This document shows positions 15,301-26,200 of a DNA stretch of 64,000 nucleotides, piece after piece. The notes beneath the pieces were generated by a model. The model did not search any database. It saw only the letters and a program-made list of their open reading frames with translations, and was not told the origin of the DNA. The position numbers and the translations under genes were made by a program. The DNA comes from Monarcha castaneiventris obscurior. Its lineage: Eukaryota > Chordata > Aves > Passeriformes > Monarchidae. How positions within the stretch are numbered: the stretch's first letter is position 1; each line of letters starts with the position of its first letter. The stretch lies in contig JAMPIT010000884.1 of NCBI GenBank assembly GCA_026261815.1, positions 16,948,210-17,012,209 on the forward strand, given 5' to 3'.

Positions 15301-18300
15301 CTGCCAGCTATGGTGTCACCCAGCTGCCAGCAGCCACACAGAGCACCAAGCTGGTACCTCAGTGAGCATTTGGGCTTCAGGGAAAGGATGTTATATACTG
15401 CCCCAGTTGTTGTGCACACCCTTCGTTGCTCTTACTGCATTGCCACAGAGCTGACAGCAGACTCCTACTCTGTTATTAGTGACTCAGAGATTTGTGCTGG
15501 CCTCACAGAGCTAGGGGTAATGGATGAACAGCAGCTCGGGTTCTGTGGGTAAGGAGTTATCAACAGAATTTTGGAAGGGCTGTTACGACTTGTGAGAAGT
15601 TACCCAAAGCTAGAAGATTGGTCCAAAGGCTGTTAGTGTCCCTGCAGAGCATTTCCAGTGCCTTCTGCAAAAGCGTGGTCTTATAGGAATTGCACTGGTA
15701 ATGCCAAGATTAGCATCCTGTTTTCTGGTGGGTGTCAGTTGTCCCAGTGACTCAAGGTGATCTGAGCTGAATCTCAAATGAAAATTCTCCTTTCTGTTTA
15801 AAACAAACCCCAAACAATCCATGTTTTTTTATGTGAAGGTTTGTTAAATGGCAGAAGCTTTGAGCTTGAGCTGTTAGCAAAAAATACATTTTAATGTTGA
15901 ATACAGGCACAAACGCTATGCCCTGAAAAAAGATACATATATTCATTCTCTGTTCTTCTTCTGAGACAGTATCCCAAGTTCTGCAGTCCCCTGTAGCTGT
16001 TGGCTGTGTCACCAGTAGATGGCAACATTGCTCATTCCATATAGTTTCCATATGCTTGGCATGTCCTCCCAAACAGACCTTTCTGTCCAGAGAAGACAAT
16101 TCACTCTTCATGTGTCTCTTAAACCACAACATGTGTTTGTCAGGAGGAGCTGTGTGTTATAAAAGAGCACAGTTTGTCTCAGGTTTAGTTTATCTGCCTT
16201 GGGCAAATGAGAAAAATGTCTCCCGATTTCGAGGGCTGTGTTATCTGGGTCTGACAGAAACTGCTGTAGATTCAGCTGCCTTAGTGGGACACTTTATCTC
16301 CTCCAGCTGCTCCCAACCTTCCCTTTGCAGGAGGTTTCTGCCCTTGCAGAGCAGTTTGTATATGCATTCTTGAAATCACATTAGGAAGAATCATCTTGTT
16401 TAAGCAAACCCTGCCAATGTCACTGGAGGTAAATTTAGGAGAAGTTGCTCCAGCAACGTGGATGAGTAGAGAGAAGCATTGGGATAAGTGTCTGGGGGTA
16501 GTTGGTGTTCCACAGGCAGGAGAAGATCTGTGCAGGGTCTGAAGGTCTCACTCCACAGAGGTATCTCACTTTGGACTCACACTGGTTTTCTTCTAAAATG
16601 AATGTTGTTTTCTAAGCATAGGTGTGCAAACCTGCAGTGAGTTAGTAATGCTCAGTCAGAGGCTTGGAACACAGACCTGGTGATTGCTGGTTTGATTACA
16701 TGCTGTGGGGTTGGAAGAAAGCTGTAGTCAAGAGTTTTGTAGTACTCTCTGTTTGAGAAACAGACACAATATTTACCTAACGGGGTAAATATTGGGGGGG
16801 AAAAAAAAAGAAGATTTTTGCATTAGGTGTATATTGCATGCTTTCTTTCCTGACCCCTAGCCTTTTTGCTTCCTTAAATATTCCATAAAACAGCATGAGA
16901 TCTCAGTCCTCTTTGTTTCTTTGTATTTCTCTTTGTATCATGGTCTCACTAACATTGTTGAGAAATGTTTTGGGTAGGAGAAAGACAAGCTACAAAAATG
17001 TGACTCTTCTTTAATGCTCATCTGTGTGGTTTTGCATACCTAGGTTATCAACCTCAGTTCTATCTTCTTAACCTTAATTTTTCTTCAAAATTGAAATGTA
17101 ATCCAGGACAAAGTGAAGTGATTCAGCAGCCTTTCACCTTAAGATGGTAGCAATAAATCATGCTCCAGTGTAAAAGGGAGAAACTTTGGTGAGCTTGTAT
17201 CAATTCCTTTGTACATTCTTTAAAAAGATTGGATACTTGAACAGCAAGAAGATGGCTGATTAGGATTAAGATTTATTACTGGAATTACCTGGAGAGATCT
17301 GATGTCTGCAAGCTGAGTGAATTAACAGATGTATATTACATCTGATAGTATTTGCTAATCCTGCATGTTTTACAGTTCCAAAATTTGAAAGTGAAAATGA
17401 TTTGGCAGATATGCAGGTTGGTGTGGTTAGGATGCTGAGGGAACTTGCAGAACTGCTCCAGCATCAAGGTTCTCTTTGAGGGCCATTTTGATTTTGTCAA
17501 CAGTGTGTTGGTTGTGAGTCTGTTCTGTTTCTGACACTGCCATGAGCTCACTGTGGGTCTTTAGGTAAATCACTGAATGTCTGTTTTTGTCTTCTCTTTC
17601 CTTAAGTAAAATGAGAAGGTAAAATACACACATCTGTATAGATGTTTATAAAGTAATTTCAAGGTACAACTGGAAAATACTTTCTAGTTTTAGGTACAGG
17701 GGTTAGTCTTTAACAGTGATATTTGCATGTCTCATGTTCTCAAAGATTAAACTTTCTGACTTACTGTAGAAGACCTTACAGCTGCATTCTCTAAGTGCTG
17801 ATATTTAATAGTAATCTGATTTCTGTAATAAAATCCTCTTGTCCTAAGATCATTTGCCTATGGCTGCAATCCCAAGGTGGTGTTGAGCTGGAGTTTCACA
17901 TCCCAGCATTGCTGTCCAGCAGCGTGTGTGCCTGCTGCCGCTCTCTGTGCCGTTCTGATCACCCTCATTCACACCGAATGGAGCGGAGAGCTTCCACTGA
18001 CGCGTGTCCTTGTGCACGGACAGGTCATGTCCCCTCAGCGCGTCCCTGCCACCGTGACCCCCACGCTGCTCATGTCCCCCATGGTGTTCGCCCAGCCCAC
18101 GCCCGCCGCACCCAAAGCCGCCGCGGCCAACGCCGAGCCCGCCGCCAGCCTGCTCCTGCCCCTGCCCCTGCCAGCCCCCGAGGCACCCGTGGGCAGCAGC
18201 AGCAGCACCTCCGTGACCAAGCTGCAGCTGCAGGAGACCCTGCTGCACCTCATCCAGGTAAAGTGCCATGAATTCTCCCCCTTAGCTTAGCGTCCCGCTG

Positions 18301-20109
18301 CCCGTTTCGGTACGGGCAGCCCGGAATTGTCGTGTCCGTCTGAAGGGAAAATGAACAATTAAATACGTGCTGGAAGTTAGCCCTTAGCAGGGCACCGTGG
18401 TCTAGGCTGGGATGCAATAGGCTCTCCCTGCACACTGCTGGCTTAACTACATTGTGATTAATGCAGCTGATTTGGGGTTCAGGAAGGATTATAAATTTGG
18501 TGGAAAAGAACAAAGATGACTGAAAGCTTTGTAAGGTCAGCCTATGAGCCAGAGAGACATCTATTATATTTTTAGCTGAGGATAAATAATGGGTGATTAT
18601 CCCAGCTGCCAAAAATTTCAGAGATGTGTGTAAGCAGTAAGAGGAATTCAGATGGGAAATTAAAATTGCAGGATGAGTGTGAGCAACTTTAAAAATATGG
18701 GTTAGATAACATGAATGAATACATTAATTCAGTTTAGCATTTGAGCCAGAGAATTACATTGAATAAGATTCCTTTTGCTGCAGTTTTTCAGGTTTCATTG
18801 TGACAAAGCATTAGCAATGTTATGTATGAGATGATTGTTTACTGCTCTGGCATGATGCATAATTATGAATATTTTTTCCTTAACTTGCCATTTGAGTGAT
18901 ATCTGAAGAGTAGAAGTTGAGAGAGATTACATAACCAAAGACCTGGCTACAGAACACAAGAAGCACAGAAACACATCCAGTGTGTAGGTCCAAACTGTGT
19001 GCCTGTATGGCTTTGGAATAAAATTAAAAGTCATTATTGTAAGTTACTTAAAATGTTATTTAAGTTATAAATTCAGAAAAGAAATAGTTTCTTTGACAAG
19101 CTAGAGGGTTTTCTCATTTTTCCCTATATTTTTATGTTGGGGTTAAAAAAAAAAAAACATCCCATTGTCTTGTCTTTACATACTTTGAGTGTGGATACTA
19201 TTAAAGCCATACATGAAGTTAAAGAGGAAACCAGTCAAGGAAGATTGGGGTTTACCCTCGGTAACTTTGTACTTGTAAAATATATATATATAACCCTGTT
19301 ATTCTTGGTGGTAGTTAGGATTAACTGAGTTACCTGGAAATTATTCACTGCCAATTTGTTAGCTGTCATTTTCCATTATATAAAACTACAATCTCAGATG
19401 TGCCTAATTTTCCTTAAATATTATCTTGATTGTAATTATCCTCATATGTTTATGTGAGCTGTTTATAACATTCTTTCTTAATGTGGGCTGACTCATTCTT
19501 GCAAAATGTTCTTCAGAAGGAAGAAGTTAACCATCAGAGCAAAAGGAGCAGCATCCCTTAGGAGCATTAGGCCTAAAAGAGCTAAACAAGATGCAAGGAT
19601 TTGCCCAGGTAGGAGTTTAGTGTAGGATCCAAATCCAGAGTGTTTCGTTATTCCTTTGGACATGGTTGGAATTATCACTGATGGAGGACACAACCTAAGG
19701 AGGTCCCTAGATAAAGAGGGCAAAGCAGAGAAATTACAGGATTGTAACTTCAGTGTTATCACTGAGTTATTATGCAACAATACTGGAATCAATTTAAATG
19801 CATTGTGAGTTTAGAAAAATCTTCTTTCTGTGTACTCATTGCTCCTTACTGAGGTACAGTCATGGGAAATAAAACAGATCTTTGGTGAAGGAAAGGGCTT
19901 TGCTATTGCTCTTTTTAAAAAAAAAAAGAGTAAGGCTGAAAAGTATCTGGTCCATAAAATGGAATAACCTTCTAATCTCTTTACTCCAACTGCCTGTGCT
20001 GCTAACAATTCCCTGTTCTGTTTTTCAGAATGATGACAACTTCCTAAACATTATTTATGAAGCATATCTCTTCAGTGTGAGGAAGGCGGCCATGAAAAAG
20101 TCCATGTGA
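3322..20109 (+). CDS. DCP1B: DCP1B, decapping mRNA 1B (3' part of gene, six coding exons, partial at the 5' end)
   Basis: This is the coding span of a DCP1-family decapping cofactor. DCP1 proteins activate DCP2, which removes the 5' cap of mRNAs in cytoplasmic P-bodies. Six exons (3322-3388, 5516-5651, 10155-10283, 11030-11857, 18024-18257, 20029-20109) join in frame through GT-AG introns and give about 491 codons to the TGA stop. They encode the C-terminal part of the EVH1 domain (SIYGIWFYDKEE), the conserved KEVDILRMLTKAKDEYTK and ITSSSAIY blocks, a long low-complexity linker, and a C-terminal trimerisation segment. DCP1B is preferred over DCP1A because of the last-exon sequence (NDDNFLNIIYEAYLFS), the VMSPQRVPAT block, and the neighbour CACNA2D4; in human, DCP1B and CACNA2D4 are likewise adjacent and co-oriented. 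The earlier exons (start codon and most of EVH1) lie upstream of the window. Confidence 0.96.
3389..5515 (+). other. DCP1B: DCP1B intron
   Basis: An intron of about 2.1 kb from gtaagt to ccttccag, AT-rich, with several T tracts. The short open frames inside it (for example 4531-4848) resemble no family I know and are chance frames. No repeat family is recognised. Confidence 0.8.
5516..5651 (+). CDS. DCP1B: DCP1B coding exon: post-EVH1 conserved block
   Basis: A 136-nt exon between ttccag and gtgaga. The first base completes AAC (Asn); the exon then reads LTQQEQFKAQQGTGAG, a short linker, and KEVDILRMLTKAKDEYTK, ending on a codon boundary. The last stretch is the DCP1 motif 1 region just after EVH1 and is very strongly conserved between DCP1A and DCP1B; in family knowledge this region helps stimulate decapping by DCP2. 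Confidence 0.96.
5652..10154 (+). other. DCP1B: DCP1B intron
   Basis: An intron of about 4.5 kb, AT-rich, GT-AG. It holds a near-tandem 11-bp duplication (tctggtaagaa, about 7540-7565) and an A-tract at about 8737-8748. The longest frames (6781-7089, 8031-8339) show no recognisable protein and no exon-like codon pattern. Confidence 0.8.
10155..10283 (+). CDS. DCP1B: DCP1B coding exon: CKTCSEPK block
   Basis: A 129-nt exon (43 codons, phase 0 at both ends) between gttgcag and gtgaga. It reads CKTCSEPKQITSSSAIYSNP followed by a NLIKPIPVKPSEN segment and a Gln/Ser-rich tail. The Cys pair and the ITSSSAIY core are hallmarks of vertebrate DCP1 proteins. If translation runs past the donor the frame stays open to 10470, so an intron-retained transcript would still code for about 62 extra residues, but nothing suggests this is used. 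Confidence 0.96.
10284..11029 (+). other. DCP1B: DCP1B intron
   Basis: A 746-bp intron from gtgaga to cctcacag. It contains T-rich runs near 10560-10590 and no recognisable repeat or gene. Confidence 0.85.
11030..11857 (+). CDS. DCP1B: DCP1B coding exon: long low-complexity linker exon
   Basis: An 828-nt exon (276 codons, phase 0 at both ends) between ccctcacag and gtaaat. This is the single large exon typical of DCP1B. It starts NADSEPQHLSLTALFGKQ, where the LTALFG-type block is the short linear motif that in family knowledge recruits other P-body factors. A five-residue polyQ tract follows (five CAG at 11117-11131), then a Ser/Pro/Gln-rich linker, and a conserved VISPQELLKKLQIVQQEQQL helix near the 3' end. 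The frame continues 10 codons into the intron to a TAA at 11885-11887. GC content rises sharply compared with the flanking introns. Confidence 0.96.
11858..18023 (+). other. DCP1B: DCP1B intron (about 6.2 kb)
   Basis: The largest DCP1B intron in the window. It includes T-rich and A-rich tracts (for example A-rich 14480-14520 and a G/A run at about 16793-16810). Frames such as 14715-15074 and 15752-16132 have no recognisable product. No CR1 tail, LTR or RNA gene is recognisable. The 3' end is unusual: see the finding on the weak acceptor at 18023. Confidence 0.75.
18024..18257 (+). CDS. DCP1B: DCP1B coding exon: Ala/Pro-rich segment leading to trimerisation helix
   Basis: A 234-nt exon (78 codons, phase 0 at both ends). 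It begins VMSPQRVPATVTPTLLMSP, matching the block that follows the linker exon in DCP1B, then passes through an Ala/Pro-rich stretch (about 18105-18190) encoded by very GC-rich sequence. It ends with SVTKLQLQETLLHLIQ, the first half of the C-terminal trimerisation domain through which DCP1 proteins form trimers. The donor is gtaaag. The acceptor (cacggacag) lacks a good pyrimidine tract and the frame is open upstream to at least 17877; the start at 18024 was chosen from similarity to the remembered human protein. Confidence 0.92.
18258..20028 (+). other. DCP1B: DCP1B last intron
   Basis: A 1.8-kb intron ending in gtttttcag. It contains a 12-nt A tract near 19146 and a short TA repeat near 19280. 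No gene or known repeat is seen. Confidence 0.85.
20029..20109 (+). CDS. DCP1B: DCP1B terminal coding exon and stop codon
   Basis: An 81-nt coding portion after a strong acceptor (ctgtttttcag). It encodes NDDNFLNIIYEAYLFSVRKA then AMKKSM and a TGA at 20107-20109. It completes the trimerisation domain begun in the previous exon. The NIIYEAYLFS form, together with the Met/Lys-rich tail, points to DCP1B and not DCP1A. Confidence 0.96.
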   Translation, partial: NDDNFLNIIYEAYLFSVRKAAMKKSM

Positions 20110-20975
20110 AAGATGATCTTTTAATCCAATTTCCACGGCTTCCTGAACTCCAGGAAGAAGATTTTGAAGTTTTCAAGTATGACTGTGTTTGAAGAAATGA
20201 ACGATCTTAGACATTTTGCATTTTACTTGTTGGCAAGTACGTGCTGTACTGAGAAAAAAGCGAGCAGAAATGGATTGTGCCTTTAGCGAGGGGAGCATCA
20301 CGATGCTGAAGAATTAATCACAACACATCTTAAATTATTTTTCTTACCCTGGTCCGTAGCTAGAGTCGGTTTCCCGGCATAAGGACTGAGTTCTCAGGAC
20401 GCAGCCTCCTTTCCCACCTGCAGTGTGGTTGCTCCTTGCCGAGGTGTTTATCCCCTGCTTTTCCCGGAGCCGTCCTGCGCAGCTGTCCCGGAACGCGCCC
20501 GGCCCTGACCACAGGGTGGCAATGTTGGACTATTTATAGGAACACGAAACTCCGCCTGAAACCTTGGGACGGGAACTTTCGGGAAGGCTGATCATCGTCC
20601 TTAATTGTCTGCGAAGCAATTTAGAAGAAGAAGAAGTGTCATGACTTCCCCCAGAATTTTTGTAGGAAAATCTTTTTCTATTTTGACAAGAATATTTTTA
20701 GCTAGCTGTAGAAATGGGATTCTGCAGGTGTTTGAGGAATTTGGGGAGGAGGGGTGGGTTTGTGAATGTACTTGCTGTCACACAGCTCTGGGGTGACACT
20801 GGATTCATGGTTCTGCTATTCCAGCTCCAATCTGCATAATCATAAGCAATGTGAAAATTTGTTAAGGGGAAGGCTACCTGGTGTATTAATTTTTTTTTTT
20901 TTTTAAGCGTGTTCCTGGAGCACAGTGATTCCATTGATCCATTTCTAAAGAAAATAAAATGGATAATCCCTACTA
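20110..20975 (+). other. DCP1B: DCP1B 3' untranslated region (probable extent)
   Basis: This is the sequence after the TGA up to shortly past the first AATAAA. It has a GC-rich stretch at about 20400-20580 and a T tract at about 20889-20904. The exact cleavage site is inferred, not seen. Confidence 0.6.
20953..20958 (+). promoter_or_regulatory. DCP1B: Candidate DCP1B polyadenylation signal (AATAAA)
   Basis: A canonical AATAAA 844 nt after the stop codon, followed within 20-50 nt by a T-rich segment (ctgatttcattttattgtgcc). A second AATAAA lies at 21081-21086 and could serve as a distal site. Confidence 0.55.
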
Positions 20976-23900
20976 TGTGCTGATTTCATTTTATTGTGCC
21001 ATGGGCTATACAGTTAGTTTGTATGACTCTAAAGTGTTTTTACGCTTGGCAGAAGATCCATGAGGTTTTAAATCAATTGGAATAAATGATGGAAAGAATT
21101 TTCCTGTATATTTTTACCAGCATCTGCTGCTGAAGTGCCAGTTTACTACAGTTTGGGAAGTTTACACAGTTGTTGCTGAGGAGGCATTTCTTCTGTGGGC
21201 GCAGGGAAACCAAACTGTAATCCATACATGATTATTCAATCTTCCTTACTGTGGGCATTGATGTAGGCACAGCTCAGTAGCCTCATCTGTGGAAGTTCTT
21301 CAGTGAAAATTTGGCTGCAGGTTTCAATTGGTAGAGTTGTGATGAGTCAAACAGTTGCTCCTGCCCCATGCAAGGGCAGGGGCAATTTGCTCACATTTCT
21401 TGGGAAAGGCTCTGAATCAATAGGAAAAAAAGAACAAACTCAAGAGCTACTTTCTTGATTCACATAAGCAAATAACCCCAAGAAGCTGCTGGAGTTTCCC
21501 TACCCTAGACAGCAAGTCATACTCTAGTTCCATTTGGTTACTGCATGATCCTTGCAGGTTCAGTGAAACGAATGTGTTGAGCAGACACCAGGAAAAGCAG
21601 ACTTTAAAGATAGCAAATTCTAATCCTGTAGCCTTCATAATTTATGTAGCCTTTATAATTTATGGGATTCTACTGAGTTAATTGGTATTATTTCTGAATG
21701 AACTGGTGTGGAAGAAATTGCAATCTAGACAAAGGAGTTTGAAACTAAATACATGCATAATTGGTGTCTGTGATGTTGGATTATCTCAGAGTGCAATTTA
21801 AAGATGATGGGGACACACAGTTAAGACCTCATTTGACATGCAGAACTTCTGTAATTGGTTGGTAAAAATAATCCTTAAGCATTTCGAGCTGTCTTGGTAA
21901 TAGATTTTCTAGTTACGGGGGAAATATTTCATTTACAAAAAAGCAAGTAGAAGTTTTAAAAACATTCTTATTTATTGCTTGTCAGAGCAATTTACAAAAA
22001 TTAAAGGCATGTTTTTTACAACATCTGTTAACTCCTGATGCTTATGGAAACTGTAGTATTGGCATTATGCTTGACAAGCTGAGGCTTCTCTGAAAGCAGA
22101 CAAGGATTGAGCTAATTCAGGGTTTCTTTTCACTGCCCTCTCCTCTGGTTACATCTATGCCAAGTAATGCTGGCAGAATTGGATTTCTCACACTGTCTTG
22201 CACTGTAAGGGGTTTCTTGGATTATTCAGAAGGCATAAACTTGCCTTTTGTGGAGTGAAGAAAAGTTGTTGTTAAAGAAGGAGTTTCTGTTTTGGCCTCT
22301 ATCCTGCTTACCAAGAACAGCAGTGGTAAGAAGATAGAGAACAAGCTCAGAAAGAAACCCTGAGTTTTATGACAATGAGCAGGAAAGTAGTGAGAGAAAT
22401 CTGCTGAGAAATGAAGCCAAACTTCTTGTCGAGGTTTCCATCTTGGAGGGCAGGATCTGCTCTGTGAGGTGCATTTGGGAATTGGGGACTGAGCCTGGAG
22501 TCATAGGGGAGTGTAAAACTGAGCCGTGTCCCTTTCCTACTGCAAGCTGAAGCACCTGTCTCAGAAAAAGGCTTCATATACATGAAAGAAATACAGCTGG
22601 AGGCTTCCAGTATCGTGGAAACCTGGAGGTTTTTAATACTAAAAACTTAATCCCTGCCTTTTGGCACTGTGGGTTTTTAGCAGCTCTGTATCAGCTGGGA
22701 GTGTCTCTGTGCAGCCAGGTCTGTGCACGACACCAAAGAGGCTGTTTGGGGGTTGGTACATCACCTCTGAATATGGTGGTTGGGAACATTTGGGTTCCTT
22801 TATTTGATTTGATTTTTTTTTGAAGATGCTGTTGGAGCTATGAGCTCTTAGGCTAACAAGGCCTTTTGAGAAGAAAGTTAGAATTGCCTTTCTTTGGGCC
22901 TGCTTTGTGGTTTTTTTAATCTGAATTTCGAAAAAAGAGAGCAAGTAGAAAATCAGAAAGTAAGGATCACATTAACTCCGCTTCAGATGCTTTCACAGTA
23001 TGCATGTGTAATACTTTTTATTATATACTATTTATTGTCTGTGTATTTCTTAAGATACTGCTGACTTTGGGTTGTGTGGTGGGTTTTTTTCTTCCAGTAG
23101 AATTAAATAACTTGTACATGTGGGACTAGCAAGAATTCCAGAAGCAGTTGCAGCAGTGCTTTATGCATTAATCCCATTCTTGGCCTTGAGTTGATATTAG
23201 TTTTCAGTGTAGTTCCACCTAACCACTGTCCACTTCCTTAGAAAAGTCCACACCTATTACACTGGAGTGAGAAGACAAGGAGCAGAACATCAGTGAAATA
23301 CTGAGGCATCATTTCTGTCAGTGTTTATCATGGAAATCTGTGATACTCAGTGAATATTCAGAATATCCAAATATTTCCGCACAGAAAATTCTACTCCTTA
23401 ATTCGATTTTTATTCATTAGCTCTCTGTTGCTCCTCTATTTACTGCTTGTTGTAGCTGCAATGGGGATAATTAAAATGGCACAGCAAAATAAAATTTTCC
23501 AGGAGCAGGATGCAGCTGAGCAGGCAGGATGCTTCTCCTCCTCTCACAGCCTATTTAGAACGTGTTGAGCTTTGAACTTCAGTCGTAAAAGCAGTGGGTA
23601 TTGGAGATACCAGCGTCCCTTTAGGACATTAAAATCATAGTTCCATATTTTAGCAAACTTGGAAGACTTTGCTGAGGAAAAGGCAAAATTAAAAGACATT
23701 TTTCCATAAGCATTTGAGGTTCTAACGTAAAAAATGTTATGAGAAGGCAGCTTTACCCAGAGGGGTCCCTGAAACCACAGAAAGGCAAAATTCCACTCCT
23801 GGAGATGAATAATGCACTAAAAAACTAATCCTCGGTCAACCTACAGTAAACTTCACTGCTAATTCTAAGGACTTTTAAGAGACTCTTACAAGTCCTTGCC

Positions 23901-24836
23901 TTTTCCAAACTCCTGTGAATATTTCTCACAAGCTTGTTCTGGCCTGTGGAAATCTGTGCACAGCCCAGTTGGGAACACTGGGGCAGGGAGTTTGGGAAAC
24001 ACAGGCTGCCAGGGACCCATGGGTTCTGCAAGAGACCGAGGAAACAAAGGTTGTGGCTTTATAAACACTTGGAGGTGGCTCTGCTGCTGAAGGGGAAGCC
24101 CATCCCAGCCACCCACTCCTAGCTGCCCATCCCTGCTCCCACAGCACTTTGCTGCCTTTTCCCTCAATTTTTCCCCTTTTATTTTGAGATGGCTCCATGG
24201 TGCAATGGCAGCAGGATTAGTGCAGCATGCCAGGGCTGGGTTAGCTGTGGCAGGGCTCGGAGGTGGCAGCCCGGACACTGTTCCAGGGCATGGATGGGAT
24301 GTGCAGCCGTGGGCCGGATGTGGGGAGAGCAGGGAGAGGCAGGAGAGCGCAGCTGCAGCCCTGCATTGGATTTACCTGAGGCGTGGGGCACACTGCGATC
24401 CAAAGGGCCCCGCCTCTCTGCCGGCACTGAGACTCGGAAAATGCCAAAAATACCAAAAGTGACTTTGTCCTACCCCCTACCTGGACTGACTCTGGGAATC
24501 CGTGAGTGTTTGCAGGTACCCTCCCAAAGGGGAACTGCTGATCCCGAGCCTAATCTCAGCGCAGACCCGGCGGAAAGACGGGATCTCCGTGAGGGCAAGG
24601 CTGGGTAAAAACCCAATTTAGCCTGGGGGATTAGAGTGTCTGGGCTAAAGTTAGCCTGTGCTAACTGTGTCTGCCCTCCCCACCAGCACCACCCTGTGCT
24701 GGAGCAGCACTGGCACCAGTGCCAGCCCCATCCGCCCCTCAGAGTACAGCAGAGGGTGGGCTCAACCTTCCCTTCCTATTCGTGGGTTCTGAATTTAATG
24801 CATTTAATAATATAAATTACATATATATATAATAAT
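20976..24836. other. Intergenic, 3' of DCP1B
   Basis: No gene is supported here. It holds an 18-bp imperfect tandem duplication at 21628-21663 and mildly GC-rich sequence around 23900-24600. The open frames in that GC-rich stretch occur on both strands in several frames, which suggests base composition and not coding. Confidence 0.6.
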
Positions 24837-24965
24837 TTATATTATATTATATTATATTATATTATATTATATTATATTATATTATATTATATTATATTAT
24901 ATTATATTATATTATATTATATTATATTATATTATATTATATTATATTATATTATATTATATTAT
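24837..24965. repeat. Perfect pentanucleotide microsatellite (ATTAT)n
   Basis: From 24841 to 24965 the sequence is 25 uninterrupted copies of ATTAT, with a few bases of lead-in. The lack of any interruption suggests it is young or still mutating in length. Copy number in an assembly may be unreliable. Confidence 0.97.
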
Positions 24966-25230
24966 CTTTTTATATATAATGTATATATTATGTAATATAT
25001 ATTATATTATATATTTGATATTATATATTTTATACTTTCTCTTTTATATATATTATATATTATAATATAATATTATATATTATATATTATATATATTATA
25101 TATATTATATATATTATATGTATTTTTATATATATTTATTTTATAGATTTATATATTTTATATATTTATTTATATATATATATGAGATATATATATTATA
25201 TATATATAATAATATAAAATAAATTTCATT
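24966..25230. repeat. Degenerate TA-rich tract flanking the pentamer array
   Basis: About 265 bp made almost only of A and T, with many TATATA and TATTATA runs and self-complementary segments. Together with the pentamer array and its 5' lead-in it forms an AT island of about 420 bp (about 24805-25230) inside sequence of ordinary composition. Confidence 0.9.
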
Positions 25231-26157
25231 TAATTCACCCTCGAACCAGAACAGAGTGTTCACATATAAATCTGCCCAGCATGGAAGTGAATGTGAAATG
25301 CAGGAACCACATTGCTTTATGTATAGCTGAAAAAAGCTACTGAAACAAGCAGGAAATAAGCACTGGAAAGGTAAAGGGGAGAGAAAAAAAAGAGATTTTT
25401 AGGTCATTTTAAAGAATAGATTTTGGAGAAAATGTGTTTAATGTAGGAATGCCTTTCCTTTATAGCTGCTGGGGAAAGAAATCGAGTTGCAAGTAATCTC
25501 CATGCATCTTCCTTTCAATAGGTGAGCAACAACATAAAAAACCCAATAAATTAATTCAGAATGAACACCTGGTGTACCCAATAGAAAGTCACTGCACATT
25601 TTTGAGAGCAGCACCTTCAGTCATACACGTAATCAAAAAACCCACAACATTTTTTAAGCCATTTGGAGCACCTATAAATAAAAATCAGTTTTTTCTCTGT
25701 TTGGACACAAATTCCACAAAAAGCAAGGTAAGCCCTGAGTTCAGCACAAGGTGTCTGCACAAACACCACCAGTCACTAAAGGCAGAAGGAAAAAACCCTC
25801 TGGCATGTGGTGACTAAACAAGAGTCAAGAAATAGGAAGGATGACATCTTACCATCAGCAAGAGGGAGAGCCATGAGGGAACTGTGGAAAATGATGGCTG
25901 CTACTGTGTGCATACAGGGATGCCAATCCCATAGTTAGATCTTACATAAATATTAACATTTTTCTCGCCCAAGTGCTGCTGCCACACATCTCTTATTACA
26001 CCCTGTGTCTGCAGGTACAGCCACTCATCCTGGGTTTCTTCACCAAGACCTGAAATCTGCTCCTCAAACATCCGAGAAGGCAGAGAGAGATTATTAATAT
26101 GTCACTTCAGAGCCCGACCCACCTGAGGGTTTTTTGTCAGTACCTGCCTGTAAATAT
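25231..26157. other. Intergenic, nothing recognised
   Basis: No gene, known repeat or regulatory motif that I can support. Open frames are short and without recognisable similarity. Confidence 0.6.
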
Positions 26158-26200
26158 GAGAGGGAGAGGGAGAGGGAGAGGGAGAGGGAGAGGGAGAGGA
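26158..26200. repeat. Hexanucleotide microsatellite (AGGGAG)n
   Basis: Six perfect AGGGAG units from 26161 with partial units on either side. It is a purine-only strand. It creates the repetitive RE/RG open frames on the + strand and the Ser/Leu-rich frame on the - strand; these are not genes. Confidence 0.95.

Noticed and set aside
24187..24260. tRNA-like start (ggctccatggtgcaatgg), similar to the first bases of tRNA-Gln
   Set aside because: The rest cannot be folded into D, anticodon and T arms, and no GTTCRANNC-type B box follows at the right distance.
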